This document shows positions 13,901-26,330 of a DNA stretch of 64,000 bases, one piece after another. The translations under genes were made by a program, and so were the position numbers. Where the stretch lies: contig NC_065530.1 in NCBI RefSeq assembly GCF_020184175.1, forward strand, positions 50,631,260 to 50,695,259, written 5' to 3'. The notes beneath the pieces are model-generated. The model searched no databases, had not been told where the DNA came from, and worked only from the letters and a program-made list of their open reading frames with translations. How positions within the stretch are numbered: the first letter of the stretch is position 1; the number at the start of each line of letters is the position of its first letter. This stretch comes from Aphis gossypii. Taxonomy: Eukaryota > Arthropoda > Insecta > Hemiptera > Aphididae.

Positions 13901-16900
13901 TTGGGTGTATGGGATATAAATTGTTATTATTTAAACTCCTCGTACGGCCGCGGAATATAATATTCGATCATACTCAATAAAATAGATAACAAAAACGTTT
14001 TGAATTTTCCTTTCAATATATACCTATATGATAAAACATTATATATTATGTATATTAGATATAATGTGCATACCATTTTAATGATTAATAAATATTTATC
14101 TCATATAATATCATTATTAAGTAATATGTTCATTCATATGCGGCGTCTAGGGATTAATCAAAAATTATATATATATTTATATACGAACAGTGTGCACCAC
14201 ACATACACAATAATTTATAATTCCAATCAAAACATTAAGTTTAATCCGTAATAACAATGGCTACGAGAAAGGCCCTAGCTATACTAGTCTAACTTTCCAC
14301 TCCGATTTTCCAATCCCCAGTATCAAACAAACAGCCATCTATTTCTCTACCCGTTGACTCTATTCAAATCTACTACAATCCCTTTATTGTAAAATCCACT
14401 GAGAATCTTCTGTAAACTTCTACAGAGGTCTTAAGACAAACACAAATAAAAACATATATTATTTATCCTTAAAGCTACAATAAATGAAACATTTGCAACG
14501 ATTAACTAAGTAAACAACTTACACCTATTTTAAATATAATATTATGATTCATTTTCATTTTCATTTTATTTTTAAATATTCACCTAAAACATGATAATTT
14601 CAAGCTCTATTGTAAGTACGCAAATCCACGAGTGCTCGCGATAATATTAAATTTATGAAACTCTTTCATTTACGTAGATACCTATAAACTCACTCTGCAT
14701 TGCGTTTAAAATAAATAACTTTATTTCTAATTTGAAAATAATAAAACACTAGGTACCTAATTTACAATAGTAGTATTTTTTTAATATGTTTTATAAAAAA
14801 ACTTTATAAATCCGTTAATTTATAGATTTACATAATACATAATATTATAACGTTAATGAGTTTTTTAATGGAATGTTGGTGTGCAATAATCTGAAAGTAA
14901 ACTAACGGTAAACCACAATATTAATTGCTTAAATTTTAAGCTGAAGAAATACAAATTATTAATTTAAAAACAAAAGAACTCTCTACCTCCCTCTGCTATA
15001 CGCTAAGTCTTAAGTACATCTTGTCATTGAATACTATGGACCACTGTAATTTGTCAATTTTGAAGTCAGTGATAAATCATTACATATTTATAATTTGTAC
15101 ACAAAAATAACATTACATAATGAAGGAGTCAGTGGTTCATCTTCTATGCCTATGAATAGTTTAACAATCTTATTTTATGTTTAATTATTATTGATATTAT
15201 GTTTAATATTTTCTTAACTAAATAGGTCGAACAAATGTTTTGAAATTTTCATTAAATACAGACAATAATTATAATTTAAGCGATATATTAATATTAAAAT
15301 GTTTAAGATTTTACAAGTTGATTTTTTTTTTTTGTTTTTCAATAACAATAAAATAACTAAAATTGTTAATTTATGTTCAAATTTATACAATTTTTAATTT
15401 TAATTATATATTTTGTTTAATGAAATGTCAGAGAAGAAGATGAAATGGCCAAAAATAATAAAATAATAATTTTTGTCTTACTAACTACCTAAATGTACAG
15501 CTTGAATTTTAAATGAAATTGACACTTAATAAAGTATTATCCAAAATTTCATCATTAAAACAATATCTGTATTCATAAGACTAAATAATAAATTTATATA
15601 AACAAACTTATAACATGAAATTTTTGTTTCCAGATTTTATAAGATATAACAATAAAACTCGGTACAATTTATGATTTAATCTTCACTTTAAAAATGGTTT
15701 TACGTTCAAATAAATTTCCTTGTACATTTTTATTTAATATTTATTGTGTACCTAATATATTTTATAATAATGGACGACTTCAAGTTGGTTTTAATTGTTG
15801 AATAAGTTCTCGAGATACATGTAACATGTGATTTGGTTCCCGTAAGTATACCCATAATAATTTCGTTAATTAACGATAAATATAAAATCATACATTTTTT
15901 TTATTCCTTAGTGGGAAAGAAAATTAACATAAGTATAATCATTTTGAATACTATAATAATTGTTTTATATTAATCAAAATTATTGTTAATCGAGAAAATT
16001 GACGGATATAGAAATAAATCACAATCAATTAAAGTGCTATTTTGTTATGAACACAAACCAAATAAAAACAAAACTTCATTGTTTTACCTGTCAAAAAGTG
16101 TTAAGATTAAATCTACTATATGTATGTATGTACTTTATGTCATTCACGTTGCACATCTATCAATTTTATCAATAGAAATAAGACCACTTATGGTCGATTT
16201 GAAAAAAAAATAGTAATAATAATAATAATATAGTTTCAAAATAATATAATCTTTGAGGGGACACTTGGACACATTGATATATACGCCAAACGCCAAACTG
16301 ACCCAGAACTTTGTACTTCGAAGAGTTTATAAACCCTCTAAATCCGTCTGACATTTTCGTATAATAGACAGTCTCTTGACGAGATTTATAAAGTGAAGTA
16401 CTTCATAAAAAGTTGAACTCCGCAAAAGAGTTTTAACCGGACTTTTATTCGTTTATTACTATTCCGACTAACCAGCTTAAGAAAATAATCATATTTCCAC
16501 AGTTCGTAAATATAACAAGTTAATTATAATATCACCACGTCGTGATTAGCTCAACACGTGTATCGATATACACAATACACGCCATAATATCTACGTAATA
16601 TAATACAACTCTATACATATTATAATTATTGCTTATTTTTAAAGCCACGATAATAGAAATTTTGATTGATTAGACATAAATACACATAGAGTTGTTATAG
16701 TTTACAAGTTTTTTTACGCAATAATATAATATAATATTGCGATAAAATTAAGTAGCTGAATTAATTAGAAAATTTTAAGCCCGTACAATTCTGCGTCTAT
16801 TATAAGTATTACTTGAATTATTTCTTAACGTCTGAGTATTATAACAGTTGGTCACAGGAGAATAGAAGAGTCATTATTATTATTTCACTGCTGTACTGAA

Positions 16901-17095
16901 TACCTATCGTCATTGTCGTCAAACAAACAATTCTACTACTAAGCAATATATTTGAAAACACGAATTAATTTTAAATACTTTACGGTATACGATTCAACAA
17001 AGGCCACACGACACCACAATATATAATTAATATTATGTTATGTAAACGTTTATCCTTCAAAATATGTGTTTGATCACAACACTGCAGTTTGTTAG

Positions 17096-17124
<29 letters not shown>
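17096..17124. repeat. (CA)n microsatellite
   Basis: About 14 perfect CA units just upstream of the last coding exon, inside the long intron. Confidence 0.95.
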
Positions 17125-17126
<2 letters not shown>

Positions 17127-17690
17127 GATATAATATTATTACGTCATCGTCATTATAAATGTTTTGTTCTCGTTATTTAAATATATTCATTAAAAACGGT
17201 AAAAAAAATATTTATGAATACAAATATAATGTCTCTGTTATTTTTACAGCAAAAATAAATACTACATAATATATAAGTACATTATTGTGTATAAATAAAT
17301 TATATATATGATGATTGTGCGTCATATTTACAGTGCGTTTTATAAAAAATGATATTATACAAATCACATCACGCAAATACATTTGTTCCGCATCGACGAC
17401 GATAAAATAACAATATGATCTATAGCAGCGAATACTACCACAATGTATAATATTATATTTTATACATTCAAAAATTTTCATGCGTTTATATATATCATAT
17501 TTTGTTTGCCTTATATTTGGCCGCAAGGAATACGACAGATTTTGTAATCGTCGCGGAATAAATCGATATCGTATTATATATTTGTGCTGTGAATTGTATA
17601 ATAACGTATAATATATATATATATATATAATAATACTGAAAGAAACGTGATCGGACTGCTAATTCGTTATGGCGATGTTTTTATTTTCAG

Positions 17691-17782
17691 ATTCGACGCC
17701 AAGACTGATTCCGACCATAACTGTGCTGGTCTTGACGGCCGCTGTCCGACTATTGTCCAAGCGACAAGAGCTGTTGATATAA
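17691..17782 (+). CDS. last coding exon: membrane-anchor C-terminus
   Basis: Acceptor TTTTTATTTTCAG at 17690; TAA stop at 17780-17782. With one base carried from exon C it reads NSTPRLIPTITVLVLTAAVR and then LLSKRQELLI. It therefore opens with an N-glycosylation sequon (NST) and a Pro, continues with a roughly 16-residue hydrophobic run, and ends with a short basic tail. A C-terminal hydrophobic segment behind a Ser/Thr/Asn-rich stalk is the layout of a GPI-attachment signal. The basic tail (RLLSKRQELLI) is longer than most GPI signals, so a single-pass anchor with a tiny cytoplasmic tail is an alternative. The four visible exons together give about 107 C-terminal residues; the ectodomain must lie to the left of the window. 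Confidence 0.75.
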
Positions 17783-18595
17783 ATGGTATTCACACTTTTT
17801 TGAAATATCAAAATGATAAAACGTAAAAAAAAAATAATAAAACTAAATTATCCAAACATATAACAAAAAATATAATTAATAAGCTCAACTTCCTCGCCCA
17901 TTTTATCCTTATCCACCACATATTATGATTATTATATTATAACATGTAATACCTCCCCCACGTGGACAACCCTTCACAATCGTTCCAAACTGTTTACCAG
18001 ACACCGCTATACATCCAATCTGATGGAGTAAACAAGGATTATCCTTTTTTCCATCACACCCCGAAACGAACTTTACCTCATGAGGATCGACGCCACTCAC
18101 GATCTGCAGTCATAGCCCTGACGCATCTGCAGTTACCCATCATGGAATCACGAATCACGTATTTTTTCATATAATTATTGCTATTATTACATATTATTAT
18201 TATTATTATTTGTATTTATATTATATTATATGATCATCACAATATTGTATATTTGGCGATTTTTAAGCCATTTTTACGTAGGTCCACTGGTACGATAAGA
18301 TCGATTGAACCGACACTGTAACAAAATCGTTGTCGCGTATTTATTATACTGTAATATAATATTAGTGCCTCGCACTCGACTTTTAAAGTTATGTACGTAG
18401 AGAATTAAATGAAAGATAGACAGCGAGACGGAGTGAAGATGAATGAGGGTGGGTGAAAATGTGGGAAATGATGTTAAAAAATAATATATTTGAAATAGAT
18501 GTATGTACGTTAGTTGATTTAGACGATTTTGTTGTTTTGTACATACGCGTTTAATTTAATGAGACTACACGCTGAGTAAATAAAAATAAAAAATT
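17783..18595 (+). other. probable 3' UTR with polyadenylation signals
   Basis: Sequence after the TAA stop. An AATAAA lies at about 17835 and a stronger cluster (GTAAATAAAAATAAAAAA) at about 18577-18593. Between them, 17880-18180 is richer in C and less repetitive than the surroundings, as often seen in transcribed UTR. The true cleavage site is not determinable from sequence alone. Confidence 0.4.
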
Positions 18596-21240
18596 ACATT
18601 TTCAATGATTCTGATATGTTATGATATTATATTCATCTTTAAAAATGTCGAGGGTTATAATTTGTATTTTTTTTTTTTTTTTTAATGTAATTTATATAGT
18701 ATAATATAGTACCTATATATGTACCTCGAGAATTTTTTTCCCAATACAATTATTTTTATCATAATAATTATTGTTCCCATTTTTTTAGAGACCATTTTTA
18801 TTTGTTATTAGTCTTTTCTGGTTTTGTTAAGTTTTTTTATATTATTGTAAAATGTACTATGATTATTATTATTATTATTAAAAAAATGTGTTGATTATTT
18901 TGTAATTCGTTTCTCCTTCATAGTTCTTTTAAGTCAAGATACAATTTTCAACTATTTAATAATAAAAATGATGGTATTTGTTACATTTTGAGCTTCAAAT
19001 ATTTTACTTAAATAATAAAACGTATTCGGATATAAAATGAATGACAAATATTTATCCTTTTTTCGGATAAAAATGTTTATTAATAGTATCAAAGTCATTT
19101 AAATTTTAATAAAATTTCTATAATTTTAATCCATTTCTAATAAATAACTATTATTGTTAATTCAATTGAAAAATTATTTAAAGCTAAATATCTCAAATTA
19201 AAAATAAATAGGAAAAGATAACATACAAATATTGTTATTCAAAACTTACCTATTATTGTTCTGTCATTGAAATATTTCAATTTATAGGTCAAACTGAGAA
19301 AAACTCCGATGTTTTGTTTTGTTGTTTTTGTTGGAGAAGTTTATTTGCTGTTTTTGAAATTAAATTAGTAAGTTTGATATTACCATATTGGTTACATAAA
19401 TAAATATTTTTTTAAATTCAATAAACACACATATATATTAATAATACTTTATGTAGACTGTAGAATTTCTAAATTATACATCTCAAATAAAATAAAACTA
19501 TATTTTTATAAATCAAAATATAGATATAATATAATATATTATGATGAAAATGTTGTAAGAATATTATTATGTCCCATTAATTATAATATTAATTTTGTAA
19601 TATTAACCTGATTATTATCAAAGTGACCAGAATGTGTTTGAAAATCAATAACGCACGAAAGACTTATTTGATGGTATTGAAAAATTATATATGTCTGACC
19701 CACATGTCAGTAAAATAATAAAATCCTAAAAGAACGATTTTTATTCATATATTTTTTATGCGGCGTTTGTCGCAGATGGACAGGTAAACCTTTTATAGCA
19801 AATTTTATATAAATAAAATTGCTCTTTAAAAACGTACACAGTGTGTACACACTTCAGTTGTTTATGATTCAGTGGTTTCGATGCAGTCATATAGAGTGTC
19901 TTTATATTATATATTTGTAATAGTAAATTCTTGGTTGGATGGACGAGAAGAGTAAACAGCCATCTTCTAACTGAACATACATAATCATTTACATAAATAT
20001 TGATATATAACAATGACTATTATTTATCATTGAAAGTTTAAAAAAAATATGAAATCAGACATTAATAAAGTGTACAGTGAATCAATTTATCTGTATATTG
20101 TATGGTTAAGTATGCATTTAATTATGTATTGTAAATTTGTAAATGAAAATTACGGTGAATAACATTTAACACTAATTAATATTCTATAATTCAATTTTAT
20201 TAATAATTACTTTTTTAATTGTAATAAAAAGTTTTTAATTTTAAAATTTAGCAGATTATGTAATTTATTTTTAAAAAAATATTCTTTTAATAAATTGTTA
20301 TATACACAAAAATTGATATTTATACTTTGTATAAATAATTTTAAATTAATTTTTAATTATTATAGTAAGTTTTTTTTTAATTTAGACCAATCATATAATA
20401 TATATAATATCTTATAATTTATGACGTATAAATAATTTTCCAAAAAATGTCATATAAATAATATAAAAATGTAATAATATCGTACTATTACCTACTATAT
20501 TTAATACCATACTTTTATAGTAAAAAATAAATGTATATATTCATAAAAGCTAAATTTACAGTAAAACCATTAATTCCGTTCTTATATAATAGGCCCAAAT
20601 TAGAGTAAAACAAATATTATAATCTTTATAGACATTTTTTTTTTGTTTTGTTTTTTGTTTTTACAATAAAAATAATGCTTTAGAATTCAAATAGAGAAAA
20701 TAAATTTAGAAATATTCACATACCTTGTGCAAAGAAATAATTTTCAATTAATTTAAGCATAATACTATAAGAATAGAATATTGTATTTTAGTGTGTTTCA
20801 TAAAATATTGAATAATTTTTTATTGTATAATGTACATGTTAGAGTTCTGATAAATTCCCACTATAATAATATTTGCTAAAAATATATAAAAATATATCAA
20901 TCTAAATAAGTTTTAAAATAAAATACAACATATTCTACAATGTTATTGTTTTAGTAATTTGTTAGAAAAAAAAATAAAAGAACTACATTTAAATGAAATA
21001 TTAACTTACAAAGCTAATATAGTAATATGTTTCCGTCGCAGTTATGCGTAGTTAAATCAACAATTTATATTTTTCAAATAAGAGGTAAAACAATAAAATC
21101 AACCTTGGATATTTAATAACTTTACTTAGGTTTTTAAAACAGTCTACATTTCGCCACGTAAAATCGTTTTGGAGAATCCTTAAAAATAAAAACTGAAGAA
21201 TTCATAACTTAGTAATATTAACACTATTATGTTTCTCACG
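18596..21240. other. AT-rich intergenic sequence
   Basis: Homopolymer T/A tracts (for example poly-T at about 18667-18683) and short (TAT)n runs. I see no exon, RNA gene or repeat copy that can be supported. Confidence 0.5.
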
Positions 21241-21416
21241 CCACTCGGTTAATAAAATATAATATGTAAAAAAGCATTGAGTTGTGGTTGGAAAAGCTGT
21301 ACTATCGCTTCACGGAACAATTAAATTATATCGGCCAACGACGTAACACATTTTGTCTTTCACTGTCACGTCCGCATACCAACGACAACCGATATAACCG
21401 CGGATCCCAAGAGCAG

Positions 21417-21524
21417 ATGTTAACGACTATTCATTCGCGTGTTTTTATAACGATCTTTTCGGGTGCAGTATTTTCGAATGAATACAACAAATGCTGTGCC
21501 GATATCGCGGGGAACATTGACGAG
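21417..21524 (+). CDS. candidate first coding exon ending in a splice donor
   Basis: A frame open from at least 21282 contains an ATG at 21417 and runs for 36 codons into a strong donor (GACGAG/GTAAGA), ending in phase 0 at 21524. The encoded start is MLTTIHSRVFITIFSGAVFS followed by NEYNKCCADIAGNIDE. A moderately hydrophobic segment followed by a Cys pair could be a signal peptide plus the start of a secreted protein. The sequence is CpG-rich, unlike the AT-rich DNA on either side. Against it: the ATG context is poor (C at -3), no TATA at proper spacing is seen, and no following exon was found. I do not recognise the product. Confidence 0.3.
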
Positions 21525-22282
21525 GTAAGAACTTTTATTATATTATATAAGTTTTAAACGATTTTCGACGGACTTGTTATGACTTCTTTTGTCACGTTTC
21601 GAATGTCGTTTCGTTGGCGTAGTTTTCACTAAATCTCTTCAAACGTGCACGCGCAATACAACACAATGAGTATACTTATACAAACATACAATCTCAATAT
21701 TATATTCGTTCGTAATTTTCACAGAGGTGTACGCCAAATGTTGTTCTACCTTTTGATCGTGTTGAGTTAAAATAAGTTATTTGTTGACGCTTTCATCTTC
21801 GGTTCTCGTTTTATATCTGAGTATAAAAAGCGATCGAACGGCCCTGTACCCACGTCGCCTATGGTGTACAAATGATATGCTACACTTTTACCGATAGCAA
21901 TAACCTCATAAAACGCGTATTTCACTTTCGTAATTTTTAATGTCGATTAAATTGTTATTGTTAAAAAAAAAAGTTGAAGTTGATTCGGAACACGAGTATA
22001 CCACGCCACAGACAAATGGCTAATATACTGTCGTTGGATATTTATAACTACTACAAGCAACATGAGATATACGAATATATACGAAACAATAATGGTTATG
22101 ATATAGTGATTTGTTTTTGGTTTTCACGATGAAATTTCGTATTTTCTCATTTTCTGTTACTTTTTTGTTTCGCGTTGTTTCTATTACGCTATAAAAATAA
22201 CAAAAAAAGAAAACTTATGGTCGGTCCGGTATGAAGAGGAGGAGGAGAAGGAGGAGATGGTGGTTGTTAAATCGGAACTCAC

Positions 22283-22291
22283 CGTGGCCAT
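22283..22291 (-). CDS. candidate 9-nt first coding exon (Met-Ala-Thr)
   Basis: ATG GCC ACG followed directly by the donor GTGAGT (22282-22277), phase 0. The ATG has C at -3 but G at +4, within CCCATGGCC. Very short coding parts of first exons are common in insect genes, including cuticle and muscle proteins. The rest of the gene would lie at lower coordinates and was not found in the window. The ending ACG/GTRAGT in phase 0 is the same as in the candidate exon at 44992-45084. Confidence 0.35.
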
Positions 22292-22317
22292 GGGCGAAAA
22301 GCGGGTCTGCGGGTGGT

Positions 22318-22351
22318 GGCTGACGGCGTGGTCGGGCGTATGTATTATATA
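22318..22351 (-). promoter_or_regulatory. TATA + initiator core promoter
   Basis: Read on the minus strand, TATATAA occupies 22351-22345. The initiator-like GTCAGCC follows with its A at 22321, exactly 30 nt downstream of the first T of the TATA box. This is the canonical arthropod TATA-to-start spacing. The predicted transcript has a 30-nt leader, then an ATG in strong context (CGCCCATGG), then a splice donor nine bases later. The ordered coincidence of four signals (TATA, Inr, Kozak ATG, donor) makes a real promoter more likely than chance, but there is no transcript evidence. Confidence 0.5.
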
Positions 22352-23668
22352 GTCCCAGCGATGAGACACAACAAATTCACCGCCTCAAACACGTGCGCGC
22401 TCGTATATTACTGTACGTGGGTACATAACACGAGCGAATGAATGCTCGTTTACGTTTTTGTTGCGTTTGAAATTGAGTGACGTTTTGCAGGCGAATTTGT
22501 CGGGCCCACGGCGTTTTTCCCTCGTCGCACATAATATACACATATATATACACACACACACACACTTGTAGGAGCTGCACCGGAACTAAATTGTTCGTGT
22601 ATACACACATTACACGAAAACCAGACTACGAAGTGTACACGAATACACACACACACATATATAGTTTTTGGTATGCGCATACAGGGTGGTAAACTCGTTT
22701 CTTCGTTTTCCGGTGTCAGCTTTTCGAGAAAACGTGGCGAACTTCTACACTGTATATACGCGTAACACGTGTATTATACGTATAGATTATAGTGTACTAC
22801 TACCACTACGATTGCTACCTCGGTACTACGCCGTATAGCAATAAAGTGATGAGCGTACAATGCACACAAAGACGGTTTCGAGACGACGGCGGTGGATACT
22901 GCGGTGGTACGCAGTAAAAGAGCTGCGTGGATGGGAAGCAGCAGAGACTACATTCTTAATGAAAAGCACAACCGTAGGTACAATAATTATACGAATTGGT
23001 TTTCTGCGGAACTACCCCTCGCAACCACCCCCCCCCCCCCAAACCAGCATTCGTCTTGTGACGATGCTGCAGCGAACGACGTGATGTCTGAGGGCGGCGG
23101 GAGGAATCAAGAGCGTTGCGATTGTCGGCGGGACGAGCGTTGCATCTTCGCCGAGACCGACGGCTGTGGGCCCGTTTGCGAATTAATAAAGGTCGTGGAC
23201 ATTAATAATTCGTCGCGAGAAATTAATTTTTAGTGTCAAATATTGACTCGTAATCCAACGTAATGATAATGGCGCGCGTTACACGCGTCCCGGCGGCATA
23301 GTACGACAAGTATACCTACGGTGGTACGCGTGTTTAATAATATTATATACTAAACGCAAACAGCGCGTCGTACCATACTATACAGGGTATACGGTATGTA
23401 TATATGTAACAGTGCGGGGACGGTGGGTGGTTGTGAGGGGTGGTGTAAGCGCGCATACAGACAATGGGTTCGGTTTACATCCCGCCAAAATGAATTATTC
23501 AACTTTGGACGACTGTGGGCGGGCGGACGGCTGTCCGTGTCGCGGTGGAACACTTAAAACGCCGGAAGCGGGATAATAATTTAAACAGTTCGCGTATTCA
23601 GACCACCTCCAAGGTATTACAAGAACAATAATAATAATAATAATAAACCGAGTTCAATGGGACGGCAG

Positions 23669-23695
23669 CGTCGGCGGCGGCGGCGGCGGCGGCAG
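23669..23695. repeat. (CGG)n trinucleotide run
   Basis: About eight CGG units within the CpG-rich island, followed by the AT dinucleotide-rich stretch at 23715-23750. Confidence 0.9.
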
Positions 23696-23945
23696 TGTTT
23701 AGAGAAAACTATATTATAATATATATGTTGAGTATATATATATATATAATATAAATATGTGTGTTTATTATTATAATATTCTATATTTGCTCGAGCAAGG
23801 TTGAACGCGTAGGCAATTTCTCGGTGATACACCCCAAAAACGGTCTTTTGAGATTTCTGAAGTCATTGCAAACCACTACCAATAGGTATGTATACAAATG
23901 AGTAAAAAAAGTGTAGAAAATCTTTTTGCGTGAGTGTTTCGTGTG

Positions 23946-24037
23946 TATAAAAGTGTTTTAGTTTTTAATAAGATCAGTCGAGATTATGTCCGATTAAGCG
24001 AATTGGACCAGAATTACTGCTGGACAAAAAAAGATGA
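23946..24037 (+). promoter_or_regulatory. TATA + initiator promoter with short first exon
   Basis: TATAAAA at 23946-23952. The initiator ATCAGTC has its A at 23976, 30 nt from the first T of the TATA box, again canonical spacing, and here the initiator matches the arthropod TCAGT consensus. A GGACC at 24005 resembles a downstream promoter element but sits about two bases further out than usual. The predicted leader contains a three-codon upstream frame (ATG TCC GAT TAA) and reaches the donor ATGA/GTAAGA, so a first exon of about 62 nt (23976-24037) is predicted. No downstream exon was identified. A distant plus-strand gene or a non-coding RNA are both possible. Confidence 0.45.
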
Positions 24038-26330
24038 GTAAGAGACTCGTGTAATGACTTTTCGTCATAATAGCAATCACATAGCATACATGCACCTGTA
24101 TAGTGTATACAATGATAATAATATGTGAGTATTATTATTATCATTGTTAATAATTTTTTGAAATTAAAAACACGTGGGTGTTTTGTAATGTTTTAAAGCT
24201 TATAATATCATAATAATATTATTAATTATTATAAGGTATGTATTTTGTTTTTATGTTTTTCACAAATAAATTTTAGACGAACCGTGACAAATGAATGCGA
24301 CAACCGCAGATTAAAAACAAAATACAATAATAATATAATATAATAAGGTCTATAATACCTGAAATTAATATTAATGTATAAAAATTATGGACATTTAAGA
24401 GTAAACTGTGAGCAAATTGAAATAATTAGGCATATTTCATTAATATTTTATGAGTTTTAAACGATTTAAATAAAAACACGCTTTTATCATTGGTTTGAGT
24501 CTCGATAATGAACGGATTCGATTTAATAATACACCAAGCATTTAATATGCTTTATATTATATTATACTTAAACTAATATTGTTCTAACGTCACAATAAAA
24601 ACATTTTAATCTATATATAACCATTTAAATGTGTAATATTGCTATCCAATCAAAATGATTGGGACATAATGTATATTAATATAAACTTAATGTTTCTTTT
24701 AAAAAAAATAAATTAAATCTCAGCGATTTTTTTTGAGTTGTGTTAATACCAACCTACATTCTGAAATATGTATAATCCAATTTATTCTTTGTATTCTTAA
24801 ATTGTATTACGAACTGAGTTTCAGAGAAGTGTATTAAGTTTTTAATATTTTCATAAATGATTGGATTATATAAATTAATAAGAACTTACATCATGAATAC
24901 TTAAATAATAATCATTATGGTTCCTTTTAAAGAAATGAGTTATTATATTGTATATTATCAAGAATCAAAAACTAATCTAAAAAGTGGTAAATTTTCTTTT
25001 GTAATCAAATAAAGAAAATTTTGAACTTAGTGCAAACTTTCAGTTCTACTTGGATGTAAAAAAAAATACAAAATTCGGGGTTTCCAATAAGTCTATTGTA
25101 ACTTAGGTGAGATTTGATTCCGTTTTGTTGAAAACATTTTGTCCATAAAATATAATAAATGCATGTATATGTTAGTGTGACATATATTTCGATAATATGA
25201 ATGAAAAATATTGCATCTTGTTCTTGTATGCATTATATTGTATACAATAAGTGCATACTTTTGAGTCATTTTTTTTCCATTGAATGATTTCCAACTTTAA
25301 ATCTTTAAAACTCAAAATTGTTATAAAATATATATTTTGATTTTTTAAATTCTTTATAGAGCAATGCATAGTTAAGCAATACTTTTTTGGTGTGTGTACC
25401 TATAAACACTTTTTATAAGTAAAAAAACAATGTTTCAATATTTGATTTAAAAGGTTGATTCTAGTAAAAATTGAATCTTGTTGATAAGTTTTGTAGATAT
25501 TTTAAATTTTCTATTTTTTTTTTAGTTTATTTTTGATTTATGTATAGTTTTATTTGAAAATTTAATGTAAGGTTATTTATAAAATATTATTATAACAATA
25601 ACTAGTTTCTTTTTTTTCCATTCATTTGAAACTAAAATCTTTACTAAATCCATCATTTTTTTTAAAATATGCAAATGTTACATAATATTTTATATTAAAG
25701 TGATTTACTTTATGACAACATACACTCAATAACTACTATAGAGCAGAGTAAGTTAATTTATTTTCGTTTTTATTTCTCTATTTCTATATACATTTATTGT
25801 AAAAGTTCAAAAAATTGACGTACCCGACAACTGACATTGGTGACTGTAGTGTTAAGATGAAAATATTCAAATATGATGATTGTGTGATATTCGGTGGCGC
25901 CGCCTTTAATGCTTATTATCACACTAACAAAATTCTAATAGTTTATAATATTTGATTAAAATATAAAGATATATTTAAAATAAAGATAGAATATTTTTTT
26001 TTATTACAAAATTTAATTATATGTAATTTTAAAAGTCCATTTTTACGGCGATAGTGTTCTTAAAACAAACAATAATACATGTATATTTTACCTATTTTGT
26101 GTCGATTTCTTAATATAATTATAAGTGATCAGAACCGCACAAATCTATTAATAATAAACTATCATATATAAAACTATAAACTACACATGTATGAATAACA
26201 AATACATGATTTGTGAGCTCACATCATAATTAATAATATCTGTCGTACTTTAACTCTATCCGTGCTGAAATAATAATAATAATAATAATACACTATTGTT
26301 ATGTAGCCAACATTCGAGCATATACGATAC
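24038..26330. other. AT-rich non-coding sequence
   Basis: If the promoter at 23946 is real, this is its first intron. No exon, repeat copy or RNA gene was recognised. A short (AAT)n run occurs at about 26268-26290. Confidence 0.5.

Larger units (their letters stand above)
5097..17690 (+). other. 12.6-kb last intron
   Basis: Bounded by the donor GTAAGT at 5097 and the acceptor ATGTTTTTATTTTCAG ending at 17690. It is AT-rich and holds several decayed copies of the foldback-type interspersed repeat (5549-6125, 7812-7990, 10608-10900) and a (CA)n tract at 17096-17124. A modestly CpG-richer block lies at about 11280-11900 and another at 12960-13780. No convincing nested gene was found. An open frame of about 50 codons at 8740-8906 (LQERSEFQYLISGVEVPVLS...) is discussed as a possible remnant. 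Confidence 0.6.
21240..23600. promoter_or_regulatory. CpG-rich regulatory island
   Basis: The most extended CpG- and G+C-rich block of the window, in sharp contrast to the AT-rich flanks. It contains a candidate plus-strand exon (21417-21524), a TATA-type sequence TATAAAAAGC at about 21822 and the minus-strand promoter at 22.3 kb. It also has short (CA)n and (TA)n tracts near 22540-22660 and a C-run at about 23029-23040. Open frames at 22860-23233 appear to be chance products of the GC-rich sequence. The function as promoter or enhancer cluster is inferred from composition and the core-promoter motifs only. Confidence 0.4.

Noticed and set aside
22860..23233. Plus-strand frames of 74 and 113 codons in the CpG island
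   Set aside because: They overlap each other and a poly-C tract, with no acceptor/donor pair and no recognisable domain. Stops are simply rarer in GC-rich DNA.
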